From: Clostridium yunnanense
Lineage (GTDB): Bacteria; Bacillota; Clostridia; Clostridiales; Clostridiaceae
Length of the DNA: 64,000 nt
Reading direction: 5' to 3'
Assembly (NCBI RefSeq): GCF_016595795.1
Contig: NZ_JAENHN010000010.1
Coordinates: 1 to 64,000 of the forward strand
The notes under the pieces were generated by a model that saw only the letters and a list, made by a program, of their open reading frames with translations, was not told the DNA's origin and made no database searches. Within the stretch, counting starts at the first letter, position 1; every line of letters begins with the position of its first letter. This document shows positions 1 through 8,821 of the stretch, piece after piece. The position numbers and the translations under genes are program-made.

Positions 1-1
1 C

Positions 2-496
2 TATCAAGCAAACTATGGTGTGTTTATAGGAATAGCAGTAGCAATATTTGTTACATGGCTTTTATGGAAGACTACAACAGGATATGAGCTTAGAGCTGTT
101 GGTTTAAACCCACAGGGAGCAGAATATGGTGGAATAAATATATCAAAAAATATAATACTAGCAATGGTTATATCAGGAGCTATAGCAGGTCTTGGTGGAG
201 CAGTTCACTTAGCTGGTGGTAAGTACTACACTGATGACTTTAGTTCACTTCCAGGTTACGGTTTTAGTGGTATGGCAGTAGCTCTTCTTGCGAAAAGCCA
301 TCCGGTAGGATGTATATTTGCAGCAGTACTTTTTGGAGCTTTAAACAGTAGTTCAAAGGTATTACAGTTAAATGGTATACCTAAGGAAATAGTATATCTT
401 ATACAATCAATAATAATAATTTTTGTAGCAACAGACTACATTGTTAAATACTTTGCAGAAAAGAAGAAGAAAAAAGAGGTGTTGATCAATGGCTAG
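2..496 (+). CDS. Nucleoside-type ABC transporter permease, C-terminal part (5' end outside window)
   Basis: The frame is open from base 2, so the gene starts upstream of the window. The visible ~164 residues are hydrophobic and contain the EAA-like stretch GYELRAVGLNPQGAEYGGI that is typical of BPD_transp_2 permeases, the family of the NupP/RbsC-like subunits of purine-nucleoside importers that work with BMP-family lipoproteins. It ends in a lysine-rich cytoplasmic tail (KKKKKEVLING). Its stop overlaps the start of the next permease by 8 bases, so the two are translationally coupled and should form a heterodimeric membrane channel. The substrate is inferred from family; a simple sugar is the alternative. 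Confidence 0.85.
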   Translation, partial: YQANYGVFIGIAVAIFVTWLLWKTTTGYELRAVGLNPQGAEYGGINISKNIILAMVISGAIAGLGGAVHLAGGKYYTDDFSSLPGYGFSGMAVALLAKSHPVGCIFAAVLFGALNSSSKVLQLNGIPKEIVYLIQSIIIIFVATDYIVKYFAEKKKKKEVLING

Positions 497-1421
497 TATA
501 AATATAATCATGGAACTTTTAGCTTCAACTTTAGCTCTTGCAACTCCTTTAATATTTGCAGGCCTTGGCGGAGTATTTTCAGAAAGATCTGGAGTTGTAA
601 ACATAGGTCTTGAAGGTATGATGATCATGGGAGCCTTCTTTGGAGTATATGGGTCCTTCCTTACAGGAAGTGCTATGGTAGGAATAATATTTGCTTTAAT
701 AGCAGGTGGACTTATAGCATTAATTCATGCTTTTTTAAGTATAAACTTAAAAGCAGACCAAGTAATATCAGGTACAGCTATAAATCTTTTTGCTCAAGCC
801 TTAGCAGCCTTTCTTATCTTTAAGCTTTTCGGAAAAGGCGGACAAACGGATGGTGTTAATGGTTTAGCATATAATATACCAAAAGCTTTAAGAGATATGC
901 CAGTGCTAGGTAAACTTGTAGGAGACTTAAACTGGTTTGTATATGCAGCAATAGTGGCAGTTGTAATAGCACACTTTGTACTATATAAAACTCCGTGGGG
1001 ACTTAGAATAAGAGCCGTTGGAGAACATCCAAAGGCAGCAGATACTCTAGGAATAAACGTATATAAAGTAAGATATGTATGTGTTGTGATATCAGGGATG
1101 CTTGCAGGTATTGGTGGAGCTGCATTATCACTTGGAAGTACACCACTATATAGAGACGGAATGGTATCAGGAAGAGGATTTATAGCTCTAGCAGCTGTTA
1201 TCTTCGGTAACTGGAAACCAAAAGGAACACTACTTGCATGTTTACTATTCAGCTTTGCAGATGCGTTCCAGTTAAAATCACAGTTACTTGGACTTAACCT
1301 TCCAACAGAAATATACTCAGTATTCCCTTATGTAATAACAATGATAGCTTTAGCAGGATTTGTAGGTAAGACACAAGCTCCAGCAGCTGATGGTGTGCCA
1401 TACGAAAAAGGCCAAAGATAA
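489..1421 (+). CDS. Nucleoside-type ABC transporter permease (NupQ-like)
   Basis: This 310-residue membrane protein has about eight to nine hydrophobic segments and the BPD_transp_2 signature: an N-terminal GLGGVFSERSGVVNIGLEG block and a cytoplasmic loop TPWGLRIRAVGEHPKAADTLGI. Both are characteristic of the second permease of BMP/Nup-type nucleoside importers (YufQ/NupQ of Bacillus). GAGGTG at 475-480 serves as ribosome site inside the preceding gene, and the start overlaps that gene by 8 bases. A strong terminator follows, so this is the last gene of its operon. The ATPase and the cognate lipoprotein would be expected upstream of the window. Confidence 0.88.
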   Translation: MASINIIMELLASTLALATPLIFAGLGGVFSERSGVVNIGLEGMMIMGAFFGVYGSFLTGSAMVGIIFALIAGGLIALIHAFLSINLKADQVISGTAINLFAQALAAFLIFKLFGKGGQTDGVNGLAYNIPKALRDMPVLGKLVGDLNWFVYAAIVAVVIAHFVLYKTPWGLRIRAVGEHPKAADTLGINVYKVRYVCVVISGMLAGIGGAALSLGSTPLYRDGMVSGRGFIALAAVIFGNWKPKGTLLACLLFSFADAFQLKSQLLGLNLPTEIYSVFPYVITMIALAGFVGKTQAPAADGVPYEKGQR

Positions 1422-1482
1422 TTAAGTTTAAAATAAGGCACTATTTGAAATATAGACTAAAATAATAACATTAAATATACAA

Positions 1483-1527
1483 AAAAGGCATCTCATATAG
1501 GCAAAGCCTAGACATGAGATGCCTTTT
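1483..1527 (+). terminator. Rho-independent terminator after permease operon
   Basis: A perfect 14-bp stem (1483-1496 against 1514-1527) with arms AAAAGGCATCTCAT and ATGAGATGCCTTTT; the 3' arm ends in TTTT. It lies 60 bases past the permease stop. It is almost symmetrical and could also serve the convergent PBP gene. Confidence 0.9.
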
Positions 1528-1545
1528 GAATTTGTATAGCTATAA

Positions 1546-1640
1546 GATGTACACTTCGTAATAAAACTTATTATTTCTAAATTCTCTCACCAGAAGCCGT
1601 GAGAGTTTTAAAAATAGATTTCGGATCGAAGTTGTACATC
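1546..1640 (-). repeat. Dispersed palindromic repeat, family A, copy 1
   Basis: About 95 bases with inverted ends (GATGTACACTTCG against CGAAGTTGTACATC) and an inner hairpin (CTCTCACCAGAAGCCGTGAGAG). The reverse complement matches 12195-12292 over nearly its whole length, including TTTTTAAAACTCTCACGG and the AATAATAAGTTTTATT block. It lies between two convergent genes. No coding capacity is seen. It resembles a small non-autonomous palindromic element. Confidence 0.75.
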
Positions 1641-1641
1641 T

Positions 1642-3693
1642 TTATGATCCAATAGAGTAACTTAGTATATTTTTCACCTTAGGAACTAGATACTTAGTTC
1701 CTCCAATTGACTTAGCATCTTCCATTATCATAGATACAACGATTTTAGGATTATCTACATTCATACCTACGAACCAAGAATTTTCTTTGCCACTTGTATC
1801 GCTTTGGCTTGTTTTTAGTTCGGCAGTGCCTGTCTTGCCTCCTATGTTTACGCCATTTATTTTGGCTAAACTTCCTGTAGCAGAAGGGCTATTTACAACA
1901 GCTACTAAATCATCTTTTAAAATAGATAGGTTTTCTTTTTTTATTGCTGCTTCTTTCCATACCTTTCCTTTGTTCTTATCGTTAAGTTCTAGAATTGGGG
2001 TCATTATATTGCCATCATTAACAACAGGACTGTATAGAAAAGCTGCTTGAAGAGGGGTTATAAGCAGTTCACCTTGACCATATCCAGTATCTGCAAGAAG
2101 CTCTTCACTCTTTATATTATTATCATTTGCCAGTTGATTTTTTGCCATAGGATATGCAAATGGGAAATCTTCTCCTATACCAAAGGCTTTTGCGCCTTCA
2201 ATAAATTTATCTTTTCCTATTTTTAAAGCTTGCTCAGCAAAATATATGTTGTGTGAGTAAATTAGAGCATCTCTTAAATTCACAGGTTTTCCTGGGTCTA
2301 CAGTGGTTGTTATTTGTTTACCTCCCCAAGAACTATCTTTTTGCCAGCTTGTACCTTTAATATCAAGTGCTTCATCAGGATTGGTTATTTTATTGTTTAA
2401 TCCTATGGAGGCTGTAACTAATTTGAAGATTGATCCAGGAGCATAAGCGTTATTAAATCTGCTATCAGACATATCCTTCCATGAGGTATCAAGTTTGCTT
2501 TTTATGGAGTTTGTTTTGTAGGTTACAAATATGTTAGGGTCATAAGATGGAGAGCTAACAAGAGCTAGAACTTCACCTGTCTTTGGATTAATTGCAGAAG
2601 CAGCTCCTTTTTGTCCACTCATTTCGCTATAAGCTTTTTGTTGTAAAGCTAAATCAATAGAAAGCTGAATATTTTCACCCGCAACAGCATCTTTCTTGGT
2701 GATTATAACTTCTGTATCTTTATCATTAACTTTTCTAGTGATATAAAGTTTTAAACCATCTTCGCCTTTTAATTTTTTTTCAAAAATTTGTTCTAAACCA
2801 GCCTTGCCTATATAACTAGTACTGCCATATCCATTTGCTTTATTTTTTTCTAATTCTTCTGAGGTAATTGGTGCAACATATCCTATTAACGATCCAATAG
2901 CTTCTCCGCCATTATATACTCTAGAGGATTTTTCTAAGTACTTCACACCAGGTATTGAAATAGCCTTTTGAAGTTTATCTTTTTCGTTTAAGGAGATATC
3001 TACTAAGGGTATAAATTCATCTAGTTTATTTTCAGCACCTTTGATTTTATCATTTATAAAATCAATACTTAGATCTAGAGTTGAAGCAAGGAGTTGAATG
3101 CTTGAATCTTTTGAAGGAAGAAATTTCCTAGGATGAATTCCGAGAGAAGCAACTTTGTCATTGTATGCTAATTTGGCTTGAGATCTATCAGTTAACTCGC
3201 CTCTAGTTGCAGCTATCCTTTGAATTTTAACTTTTTCTCCCTTTTCCATCTGAGGGAATATAAGTTTTTCACTCCATTGAATTTTCCAAAGATTATCCTT
3301 ATCTTTTTTGTCAGAGTTTTTTATTAGAATTAGATTGTAATCTTTAATATCTAGTTTTCCAAAGCTACTGTCCATGGATAAATCAAAGGGAATGCTAATA
3401 GTTGAATCTTTAGACTTATCTGCTTGAGATAAATCTTTAGCACTAATATTAATATTATCGCTTTCAAGACTTTTATATATACTATCATACTTATCTATAA
3501 AATCTTTTTCTGCTATATAACTTTTTGACTTATCATCTAAAAGTGAATACACGGTCTTATAATCTTTTTTCACTAATGCTTCCTTAAATTTATTGAAAGC
3601 ATCTGATGGTTTTTCTTGCTTAGAGCAACCAAGAATAGACAGTGGGATTAAGAGAATAATGAACATTAAAAGAATTTTATTGAATTTTTTCAC
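1642..3693 (-). CDS. Class B penicillin-binding protein, MecA/PBP3-like lipoprotein
   Basis: 683 residues. The N-terminus is a lipoprotein signal ending in SILGC (Cys about 23). An NTF2-like MecA_N domain (about 30-145) follows, then a PBP dimerisation region (about 155-320), then the transpeptidase domain. The transpeptidase motifs are all present: SIFK near residue 421 (nucleophile Ser), the SxN motif SHN in YSHNIYFAE, and KTG near 620. The enzyme should cross-link peptidoglycan on the outer face of the membrane. This architecture is that of low-affinity PBPs such as PBP2a/PBP5fm and Bacillus PBP3, so reduced beta-lactam affinity is possible but cannot be read from sequence alone. The start is GTG at 3693 with GGAGG eight bases upstream. 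It is monocistronic. Confidence 0.92.
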   Translation of the reverse strand: MKKFNKILLMFIILLIPLSILGCSKQEKPSDAFNKFKEALVKKDYKTVYSLLDDKSKSYIAEKDFIDKYDSIYKSLESDNINISAKDLSQADKSKDSTISIPFDLSMDSSFGKLDIKDYNLILIKNSDKKDKDNLWKIQWSEKLIFPQMEKGEKVKIQRIAATRGELTDRSQAKLAYNDKVASLGIHPRKFLPSKDSSIQLLASTLDLSIDFINDKIKGAENKLDEFIPLVDISLNEKDKLQKAISIPGVKYLEKSSRVYNGGEAIGSLIGYVAPITSEELEKNKANGYGSTSYIGKAGLEQIFEKKLKGEDGLKLYITRKVNDKDTEVIITKKDAVAGENIQLSIDLALQQKAYSEMSGQKGAASAINPKTGEVLALVSSPSYDPNIFVTYKTNSIKSKLDTSWKDMSDSRFNNAYAPGSIFKLVTASIGLNNKITNPDEALDIKGTSWQKDSSWGGKQITTTVDPGKPVNLRDALIYSHNIYFAEQALKIGKDKFIEGAKAFGIGEDFPFAYPMAKNQLANDNNIKSEELLADTGYGQGELLITPLQAAFLYSPVVNDGNIMTPILELNDKNKGKVWKEAAIKKENLSILKDDLVAVVNSPSATGSLAKINGVNIGGKTGTAELKTSQSDTSGKENSWFVGMNVDNPKIVVSMIMEDAKSIGGTKYLVPKVKNILSYSIGS

Positions 3694-4158
3694 AATAAAT
3701 ACCTCCTATAAATTATTAATAACTTTTATGTAAAAATGCTTAAAGTTAGAAAGATGGTGGTTTAAACTACAGTGTTGAAATTAATTAACTATTCATCCAA
3801 TGCTTTAATTCTAAATAGCTCGCTCATATACCATCTCCTGTATAACTAATTAATTTCAATAATGCTCTTAAACGTATCCAAAAAATTTAATTTTAATAAA
3901 GAAAATAATCGAGTGGTTTAACTAACAGTCAGTAAAAATTATAACATAAAATTCCTATATAGTATTAATGTGTAATAATAATTCATTTAATTTACTAGAA
4001 TAATAAACTCATATTGTCGTAAATTATATGTATATAGATAAAGCACTTCACTAATGAATTAGTCATAAAATTTAGTTCTAAAATAAAAAAGTTAATTTTT
4101 AGAATTGAAGGAATTTATCTTGGTTTTTAATCCATCATTTAAGTTTGGAGGGGTTAAT
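3694..4158. other. Intergenic region between divergent PBP and BMP lipoprotein genes
   Basis: 465 AT-rich bases holding the divergent promoters (not resolved) and a copy of repeat family B at 3773-3878. I see no other gene, and no riboswitch I can name. Confidence 0.6.
3773..3878 (+). repeat. Dispersed palindromic repeat, family B, copy 1
   Basis: The ends are inverted repeats (GTTGAAATTAATTAAC at 3773-3788 against ACTAATTAATTTCAAT near 3845-3860). The core contains TTTAATTCTAAATAGCTCGC and CATCTCCTGT and is followed by AATGCTCTTAAACGTA. Related copies lie at about 35000-35104 and 41347-41570, and the left arm alone recurs near 24110 upstream of the glucanase gene. Confidence 0.7.
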
Positions 4159-5223
4159 GTGAAAAATAGGATATTTAATCTTCTGTTAAGCATAATTGTG
4201 ATATCTAGTATGTTAAGTGCATGTAGCAAGAAAGATGACTCATCCAAAGGTGGGAGTAGTAAAAAAATAAAGATATCGTTAATAACCGATGAGGGTGGGA
4301 TAAAGGATAGATCATTTAACCAAGCAGTTTATGAAGGGGTTGAAAAAGCTTCTAAAGATTTAGGCATAACATCAAATATAATGGAATCAAAAAGTAAAGA
4401 TGATTTTCAAAAGAATATAGATAAAGCAGCAAAGGATAGTGATTTAACCTTTGGAGTAGGATATGGTATGGTAGACGCTATAACTAAGGCCGCTAAAAAT
4501 AAAAGTGACAAAAATTTTGTTATTGTTGATGCTATGATTGATGCACCTAATGTAAAGTCAATAACTTTTAATAATGAAGAAGGGGCATTTTTAATGGGAA
4601 TTATAGCTGGTAAAATGACTAAAACCAATAAGGTAGGTTTTATTGGAGGAACTGAGACTCCTATATCAGAAAGTTTTGAAGTTGGCTTTGCATGTGGGGT
4701 AAAAACTGTTAATCCGGCTGCTTTCGAGGCTATAATAAGTAAAAAGAATGTTAGATATGTAGGAAGTTTTACGGATAAGGATAAGTCATATAAACTCGCT
4801 AAAGAGTTATATGATAGAGAATGCGATATAATATTTCACGCAGCAGGAACCGCAGGAGAAGGTGTTTTTAAAGCTGCAAAGGAAACTAAAAAGTTCGCAA
4901 TAGGTGTTGATACAGATCAAGGTGAAATATATGAAAAATACACTGATGTAATTTTGTCTTCAATGGTTAAGAATCTAGATAAGGTTGCATATCAGGCCTG
5001 CCAAGAAACTATAGAAGGAAAGTTCAGAGGAGGTGAAAATAACGTTGTGAAGTTAGGTTTGTCAGGTGGAGGGATAGAGGTGGCAAAATCTACTTCCAAT
5101 AATACTCCTAAAGAGATAATAGAGCTTGTAGAAAAGTATAAAGCAGAAATAGTAAGTGGTAAATTTAAGATTCCTACTAGATCAGAAGAAGCACGAGAAT
5201 TTACCCCTCCTCCTATACAATAA
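4159..5223 (+). CDS. BMP/PnrA-family substrate-binding lipoprotein
   Basis: 354 residues from GTG at 4159, chosen because GGAGGGG at 4147-4153 is correctly spaced and because it gives a clean lipoprotein signal ending in SSMLSAC. An upstream TTG in frame would add an unlikely 18-residue tail. The mature protein has the BMP fold signature: ITDEGGIKDRSFNQAVYEG near the start, GFIGG in the middle, and HAAGTAGEGVF with GVDTDQGE later. Family members bind purine nucleosides, and in sporeformers the Med branch is regulatory. It stands alone without permease or ATPase, so it may serve the permeases at the left edge of the window or act as an orphan sensor. Confidence 0.88.
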   Translation: MKNRIFNLLLSIIVISSMLSACSKKDDSSKGGSSKKIKISLITDEGGIKDRSFNQAVYEGVEKASKDLGITSNIMESKSKDDFQKNIDKAAKDSDLTFGVGYGMVDAITKAAKNKSDKNFVIVDAMIDAPNVKSITFNNEEGAFLMGIIAGKMTKTNKVGFIGGTETPISESFEVGFACGVKTVNPAAFEAIISKKNVRYVGSFTDKDKSYKLAKELYDRECDIIFHAAGTAGEGVFKAAKETKKFAIGVDTDQGEIYEKYTDVILSSMVKNLDKVAYQACQETIEGKFRGGENNVVKLGLSGGGIEVAKSTSNNTPKEIIELVEKYKAEIVSGKFKIPTRSEEAREFTPPPIQ

Positions 5224-5601
5224 TAATTATTACATAAGGCTCGTAAACATAGATTTGTGTGGATATTCTTTATGAAAGTTCAGAAATAACTAAAGTGATA
5301 TATCTTTTATGTATTAGAGGAATATCACTTTAGTAAAAATAAATTATTTTTTAAATTTGAAAAGTCTTAGTTACGGCACTGTTAACATTTAAGATACTAA
5401 ATTTTTATGTTTTTTAAATATAAGATTATTATTATATAAACATCCATGTTCTTAATACTTGTTATTTTTATGATTTTAAAATAGAATAAAATTATAGGAT
5501 TTTTAGTTTGGATATGGCTATTAATTGGTTGAAAATACTAATTTTAGGGATGTTTTGACTTTAGAGCCCTTTAATATATGAAATGATAAAGAGGTATTTA
5601 T
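5224..5601. other. Intergenic region before rpoN with terminator hairpin
   Basis: 378 bases. A 12-bp inverted repeat (CTAAAGTGATAT at 5290-5301 against ATATCACTTTAG at 5322-5333) with a 20-base loop follows the lipoprotein gene and is followed by an A/T-rich run, so it is probably its terminator. I see nothing else in the remainder apart from AT-rich sequence that must contain the rpoN promoter. Confidence 0.6.
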
Positions 5602-6975
5602 ATGGGGATGGAGTTATCGTTTAAATTAACCCAAGAACAAAGATTAATTTTAACTCAGAAAATGCAGCTTTCAATAAAAATACTTCAAATGTCCAATATA
5701 GATTTAGTGCAGTATATTGAAAGAGAGTATTCGGAAAATCCTGTTCTTGAAGCTGAGTATGATAATAATTATCAGGAAAAGACTGAAATTAATGATAGAA
5801 TAGACTATAAAGAAATAATAAAGTATCTAGAATTTGATAACTATGGTGCTCAATCTTCTTCTAGTTATGATGAAGAAGTATCACCATTCATGTTTATTTC
5901 TTCTAAAAAGTCCTTAAAGGATCACCTTCACGAACAAGTATTAATATTAGACATAGATGAATATATGAAAAATATATGTGATTACATTATTGAAAGTATA
6001 GATAGTAAGGGATATTTGGATATAAGTTTAGAAGCCTTGAGCAACGAAATAAACATATCGGCTGATTTGGCAGAAGATGCCCTTTATATCGTACAGAATT
6101 TAGACCCAGTTGGTATAGGTGCAAGAGACTTAAAAGAATGTCTCAAGATACAACTTATGCACAGAGGTATATTAGATGATATTTTAGAAGCTATTGTAAA
6201 CGAACACTTAGAGGATATTGCTGATAATAAATATAATAATATCGCAAAGAAGCTTGGAATAAGTGTGCAAGATTCTCAAAAGTATGGAGACCTTATTAAA
6301 ACTTTAGAACCTAAACCTTCAAGAGGGTTTTATACAGGTGATGAAGAGAAGTACATAATACCGGATGCTGAGATAAGAAAACTAAATGATGAATTCATAA
6401 TTATTATGAATGAGAGGGTTTTACCTAGTCTTACAATTAATCCTTTATACAAAGAAATTATTTCACAAAGTAAGGACAAGGATGCTGAGAGTTATGTAAA
6501 AGATAAGATAGACAGTGCTATGTTCTTAATTAAAAGTATTGAACAAAGAAAAAGTACTTTGCATAAGGTTTTGGAACGTATAGTGGATAAACAAAAAGAG
6601 TACTTTGAGAAGGGTGAACAATACTTAAGGCCAATGACCTTAAAAGAGATTGCTGAAGAATTAGATATACATGAATCAACTGTTAGTAGAGCAATTAAAG
6701 AAAAGTATGTTTTGATTTCTAGAGGTACTATAAAAATAAAAGATATGTTTACTACTGGAATACAAACACAAGGTTCTGGTGAAGATTTAGCTGTAATAAG
6801 TATAAAGAAGGCAATTAAACAGTTAGTAGACGCAGAAGATAAAGCTAAACCACTTTCGGATCAAGCCATATGTGATGAACTTAATAAGAAAGAGATGAAT
6901 ATTTCTAGAAGAACTGTAGCAAAATACAGAGAGGAAATTGGTATAAAGTCTTCTAGTAAAAGAAAAAGATTCTAG
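5602..6975 (+). CDS. rpoN: RNA polymerase sigma-54 factor
   Basis: 457 residues, normal for the family. The N-terminal activator-interacting region I is present (LTQKMQLSIKILQM), followed by an acidic region II, the core-binding domain (about 95-280) and the DNA-binding domain, which carries an HTH (ESTVSRAIKEKYV) and the RpoN box RRTVAKYREE near residue 440. It directs RNA polymerase to -24/-12 promoters and needs AAA+ activators. The position directly upstream of cggR-gapA is the classical clostridial arrangement. Ribosome site AGAGG at 5589-5593 precedes the ATG. I found no bona fide -24/-12 promoter or sigma-54 activator gene in this window, so its targets lie elsewhere. Confidence 0.96.
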   Translation: MGMELSFKLTQEQRLILTQKMQLSIKILQMSNIDLVQYIEREYSENPVLEAEYDNNYQEKTEINDRIDYKEIIKYLEFDNYGAQSSSSYDEEVSPFMFISSKKSLKDHLHEQVLILDIDEYMKNICDYIIESIDSKGYLDISLEALSNEINISADLAEDALYIVQNLDPVGIGARDLKECLKIQLMHRGILDDILEAIVNEHLEDIADNKYNNIAKKLGISVQDSQKYGDLIKTLEPKPSRGFYTGDEEKYIIPDAEIRKLNDEFIIIMNERVLPSLTINPLYKEIISQSKDKDAESYVKDKIDSAMFLIKSIEQRKSTLHKVLERIVDKQKEYFEKGEQYLRPMTLKEIAEELDIHESTVSRAIKEKYVLISRGTIKIKDMFTTGIQTQGSGEDLAVISIKKAIKQLVDAEDKAKPLSDQAICDELNKKEMNISRRTVAKYREEIGIKSSSKRKRF

Positions 6976-7008
6976 ATATACATAAAATGGAATAAATTAA
7001 AGATATTC

Positions 7009-7101
7009 AAATAACTACTTTAATACCAAAATAAGAAGTGGATATTTTATGTAAGTATAAAATATTATGCTATCTATGGCTTTAAAGTAGTTATTTTTTA
7101 T
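7009..7101 (+). terminator. Long-loop hairpin/terminator after rpoN
   Basis: The arms AAATAACTACTTTAA (7009-7023) and TTAAAGTAGTTATTT (7082-7096) are perfectly complementary, and the 3' arm runs into a T-rich tract. The loop of about 58 bases is unusually long. Confidence 0.6.
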
Positions 7102-7322
7102 TCTTTAGGAGTTTATAACTCAATTATATCTATGAGTAAATACGATAAGAAGTTAAAGCATAATATAAATGAAAGAATAAAAAAGAAGAATATGTTGACT
7201 ATAAGGTTTTACATATACATTCGGAAATGCAGATGCGTGAAAAAGCTTACTGAAGAAAGTTGATTCAGCAACTTTTTAGTAAATATTTTCTAAATCAACT
7301 TTTAAAATATAAAATGTTGGTT

Positions 7323-7363
7323 TATAATATTATTTGTGGGACATAAAAGTATTTAGTGGGACG
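7323..7363 (+). promoter_or_regulatory. cggR promoter -10 and CggR-type operator
   Basis: TATAAT at 7323-7328 is followed by two direct TGGGAC half-sites at 7337-7342 and 7357-7362, which are 20 bp apart. The same pair, with the same spacing, sits downstream of the gapA -10. CggR of Bacillus binds direct CGGGAC-type repeats, so this is probably the autoregulatory operator. No clear -35 box is visible. Confidence 0.7.
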
Positions 7364-7388
7364 TTGAAGGGCCAAAGGAGTGTTTTTC

Positions 7389-8432
7389 TTGCAAGAAATA
7401 TTGAAGCTACAAAAAAAGATAGTGCCTGAACTAGTGGAGCTACTTGAGAAAAGATATAGCATACTAAGAGCTATATACTACAATCAACCAATAGGAAGAA
7501 GAATATTAGCGAACATGTTAAGTTTAGGAGAAAGAATAGTAAGAACAGAGATAAACTTTTTAAAATCTCAAGGCTTAATAGAAATAAATACTCCAGGTAT
7601 GACAGTAACAAAAGATGGAGAAGAAATCTTGGAAAGCTTAAAAGAATTTATTCATGAAATAAAAGGATTGTCAGATGTAGAAGAGTTTATTAGAAAGTCT
7701 CTTGGAACAAAAAAAGTAATAGTAGTTCCTGGAGATATGGATATTGATAATTCAATAATAAAGGAACTAGGAAAAGCAGCTGCTAATTATGCAAAATCAA
7801 TTATAAAGAGTGGAAACATAATAGCTATCACTGGAGGAAGTACAATAAAAGAAGTAATAGATAACTTTCCTAAGATGAATAATATTCACAATGCAATGGT
7901 GGTTCCAGCTCGAGGCGGTATGGGAAAAAAAGTTGAAACACAGGCTAATACACTTGCTGCTAGATTGGCGGAAAAGTTAAATGGAAGCTATAAGATGCTT
8001 CATGTTCCAGAGAATTTAAGTGAAGAGATATTAGAAACTATTATACAAGAAAAAGAGATAAAAGACGTAATAGATACCATTCATAAAGCTAATGTGCTTA
8101 TATATGGTATTGGTAGAGCGGACAAAATGGCAATAAAAAGAGGTTTATCGCAGGAACAATTTGATAGACTAACAAGTCTAGGCGCTGTAGGTGAGGCTTT
8201 TGGATTTTATTTTGATAAAGAAGCTAAGGTTATAAGTGTAAATCAAACCCTGGGAATAAATATAAATGATGTAAATAAAATATCTACTCATATTGCAGTA
8301 GCAGGTGGGAAGAATAAAGTAGAAGCTATTCTTGCTACAGAACTAAATAAAAGCAATGGTGTTCTGATTACAGATGAAGGTGCTGCAATGAAAATCATAG
8401 AATATTTAAATGGGCGCAATAAACAGGAATAA
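7389..8432 (+). CDS. cggR: Central glycolytic genes regulator CggR (SorC family)
   Basis: 347 residues from TTG at 7389. AAAGGAG at 7374-7380 is correctly spaced for this codon, whereas an in-frame GTG at 7380 overlaps it. The N-terminal winged HTH (about 15-85; RRILANMLSLGERIVRTEINFL) is followed by a sugar-binding SorC domain (about 90-340) with the ITGGSTIKEV and VVPARGGMG loops that hold the phosphosugar effector (fructose-1,6-bisphosphate in Bacillus). It represses gapA-pgk-tpiA-gpmI when glycolytic flux is low. Operator-like repeats lie in front of this gene and in front of gapA, consistent with autoregulation and control of the operon. It has its own promoter and lies 389 bases upstream of gapA. 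Confidence 0.93.
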   Translation: MQEILKLQKKIVPELVELLEKRYSILRAIYYNQPIGRRILANMLSLGERIVRTEINFLKSQGLIEINTPGMTVTKDGEEILESLKEFIHEIKGLSDVEEFIRKSLGTKKVIVVPGDMDIDNSIIKELGKAAANYAKSIIKSGNIIAITGGSTIKEVIDNFPKMNNIHNAMVVPARGGMGKKVETQANTLAARLAEKLNGSYKMLHVPENLSEEILETIIQEKEIKDVIDTIHKANVLIYGIGRADKMAIKRGLSQEQFDRLTSLGAVGEAFGFYFDKEAKVISVNQTLGININDVNKISTHIAVAGGKNKVEAILATELNKSNGVLITDEGAAMKIIEYLNGRNKQE

Positions 8433-8821
8433 AATAAAACTATTTTTAAAAAACTATATTAGTATGTTTTGCTAGGTAAAATGTTAATGCTACAGGAATG
8501 TTTATTGAATAATCAAGGTAAATGAAATTACAATATTTGATTAATAGTGATAATAATTTAATATATGGTTTAAATTATAACAATTTTACCATTAAAATCG
8601 CAATGTTTCCTTAAATAAAGTAAAATTTACAGTTTTTTTTAAAAATACTATTTAAAAATTCCGTTAAGTATTCTATAATAGACATGTGGGACGAAATAAT
8701 ATTCACTGGGAGCATTAATGACCAGGTTGTTGTTTTAACCTAAATAGCAAGTGTAAAAATGTTATAAAGTATTTTTACAAATATTTTAAATAAAAATTAT
8801 ATCTTTTAGGAGGTACTTTCA
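8433..8821. other. gapA leader/promoter region
   Basis: 389 AT-rich bases between cggR and gapA. They hold the gapA promoter and CggR-type operator (8651-8712) and an untranslated leader of about 130 bases. I see no other gene. Confidence 0.6.
8651..8712 (+). promoter_or_regulatory. gapA promoter and CggR-type operator
   Basis: A weak -35 (TTTAAA, 8651-8656), 17 bases, then TATAAT (8674-8679). Just downstream come TGGGAC (8687-8692) and TGGGAG (8707-8712), again 20 bp apart. An operator placed over and beyond the start site suits a block on initiation or elongation by CggR. Confidence 0.75.

Larger units (their letters stand above)
6976..7388. other. Intergenic region between rpoN and cggR
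   Basis: Holds the rpoN terminator (7009-7101), a pair of competing hairpins (7256-7305) and the cggR promoter/operator. A 43-codon reading frame at 7132-7263 starts with ATG and encodes a very basic peptide, but it has no well-spaced ribosome site; I do not call it a gene. Confidence 0.5.

Noticed and set aside
7132-7263. A 43-codon basic reading frame between rpoN and cggR
   Set aside because: The nearest GGAG is over 20 bases from the ATG and the frame has no known relative; kept only as a remark.
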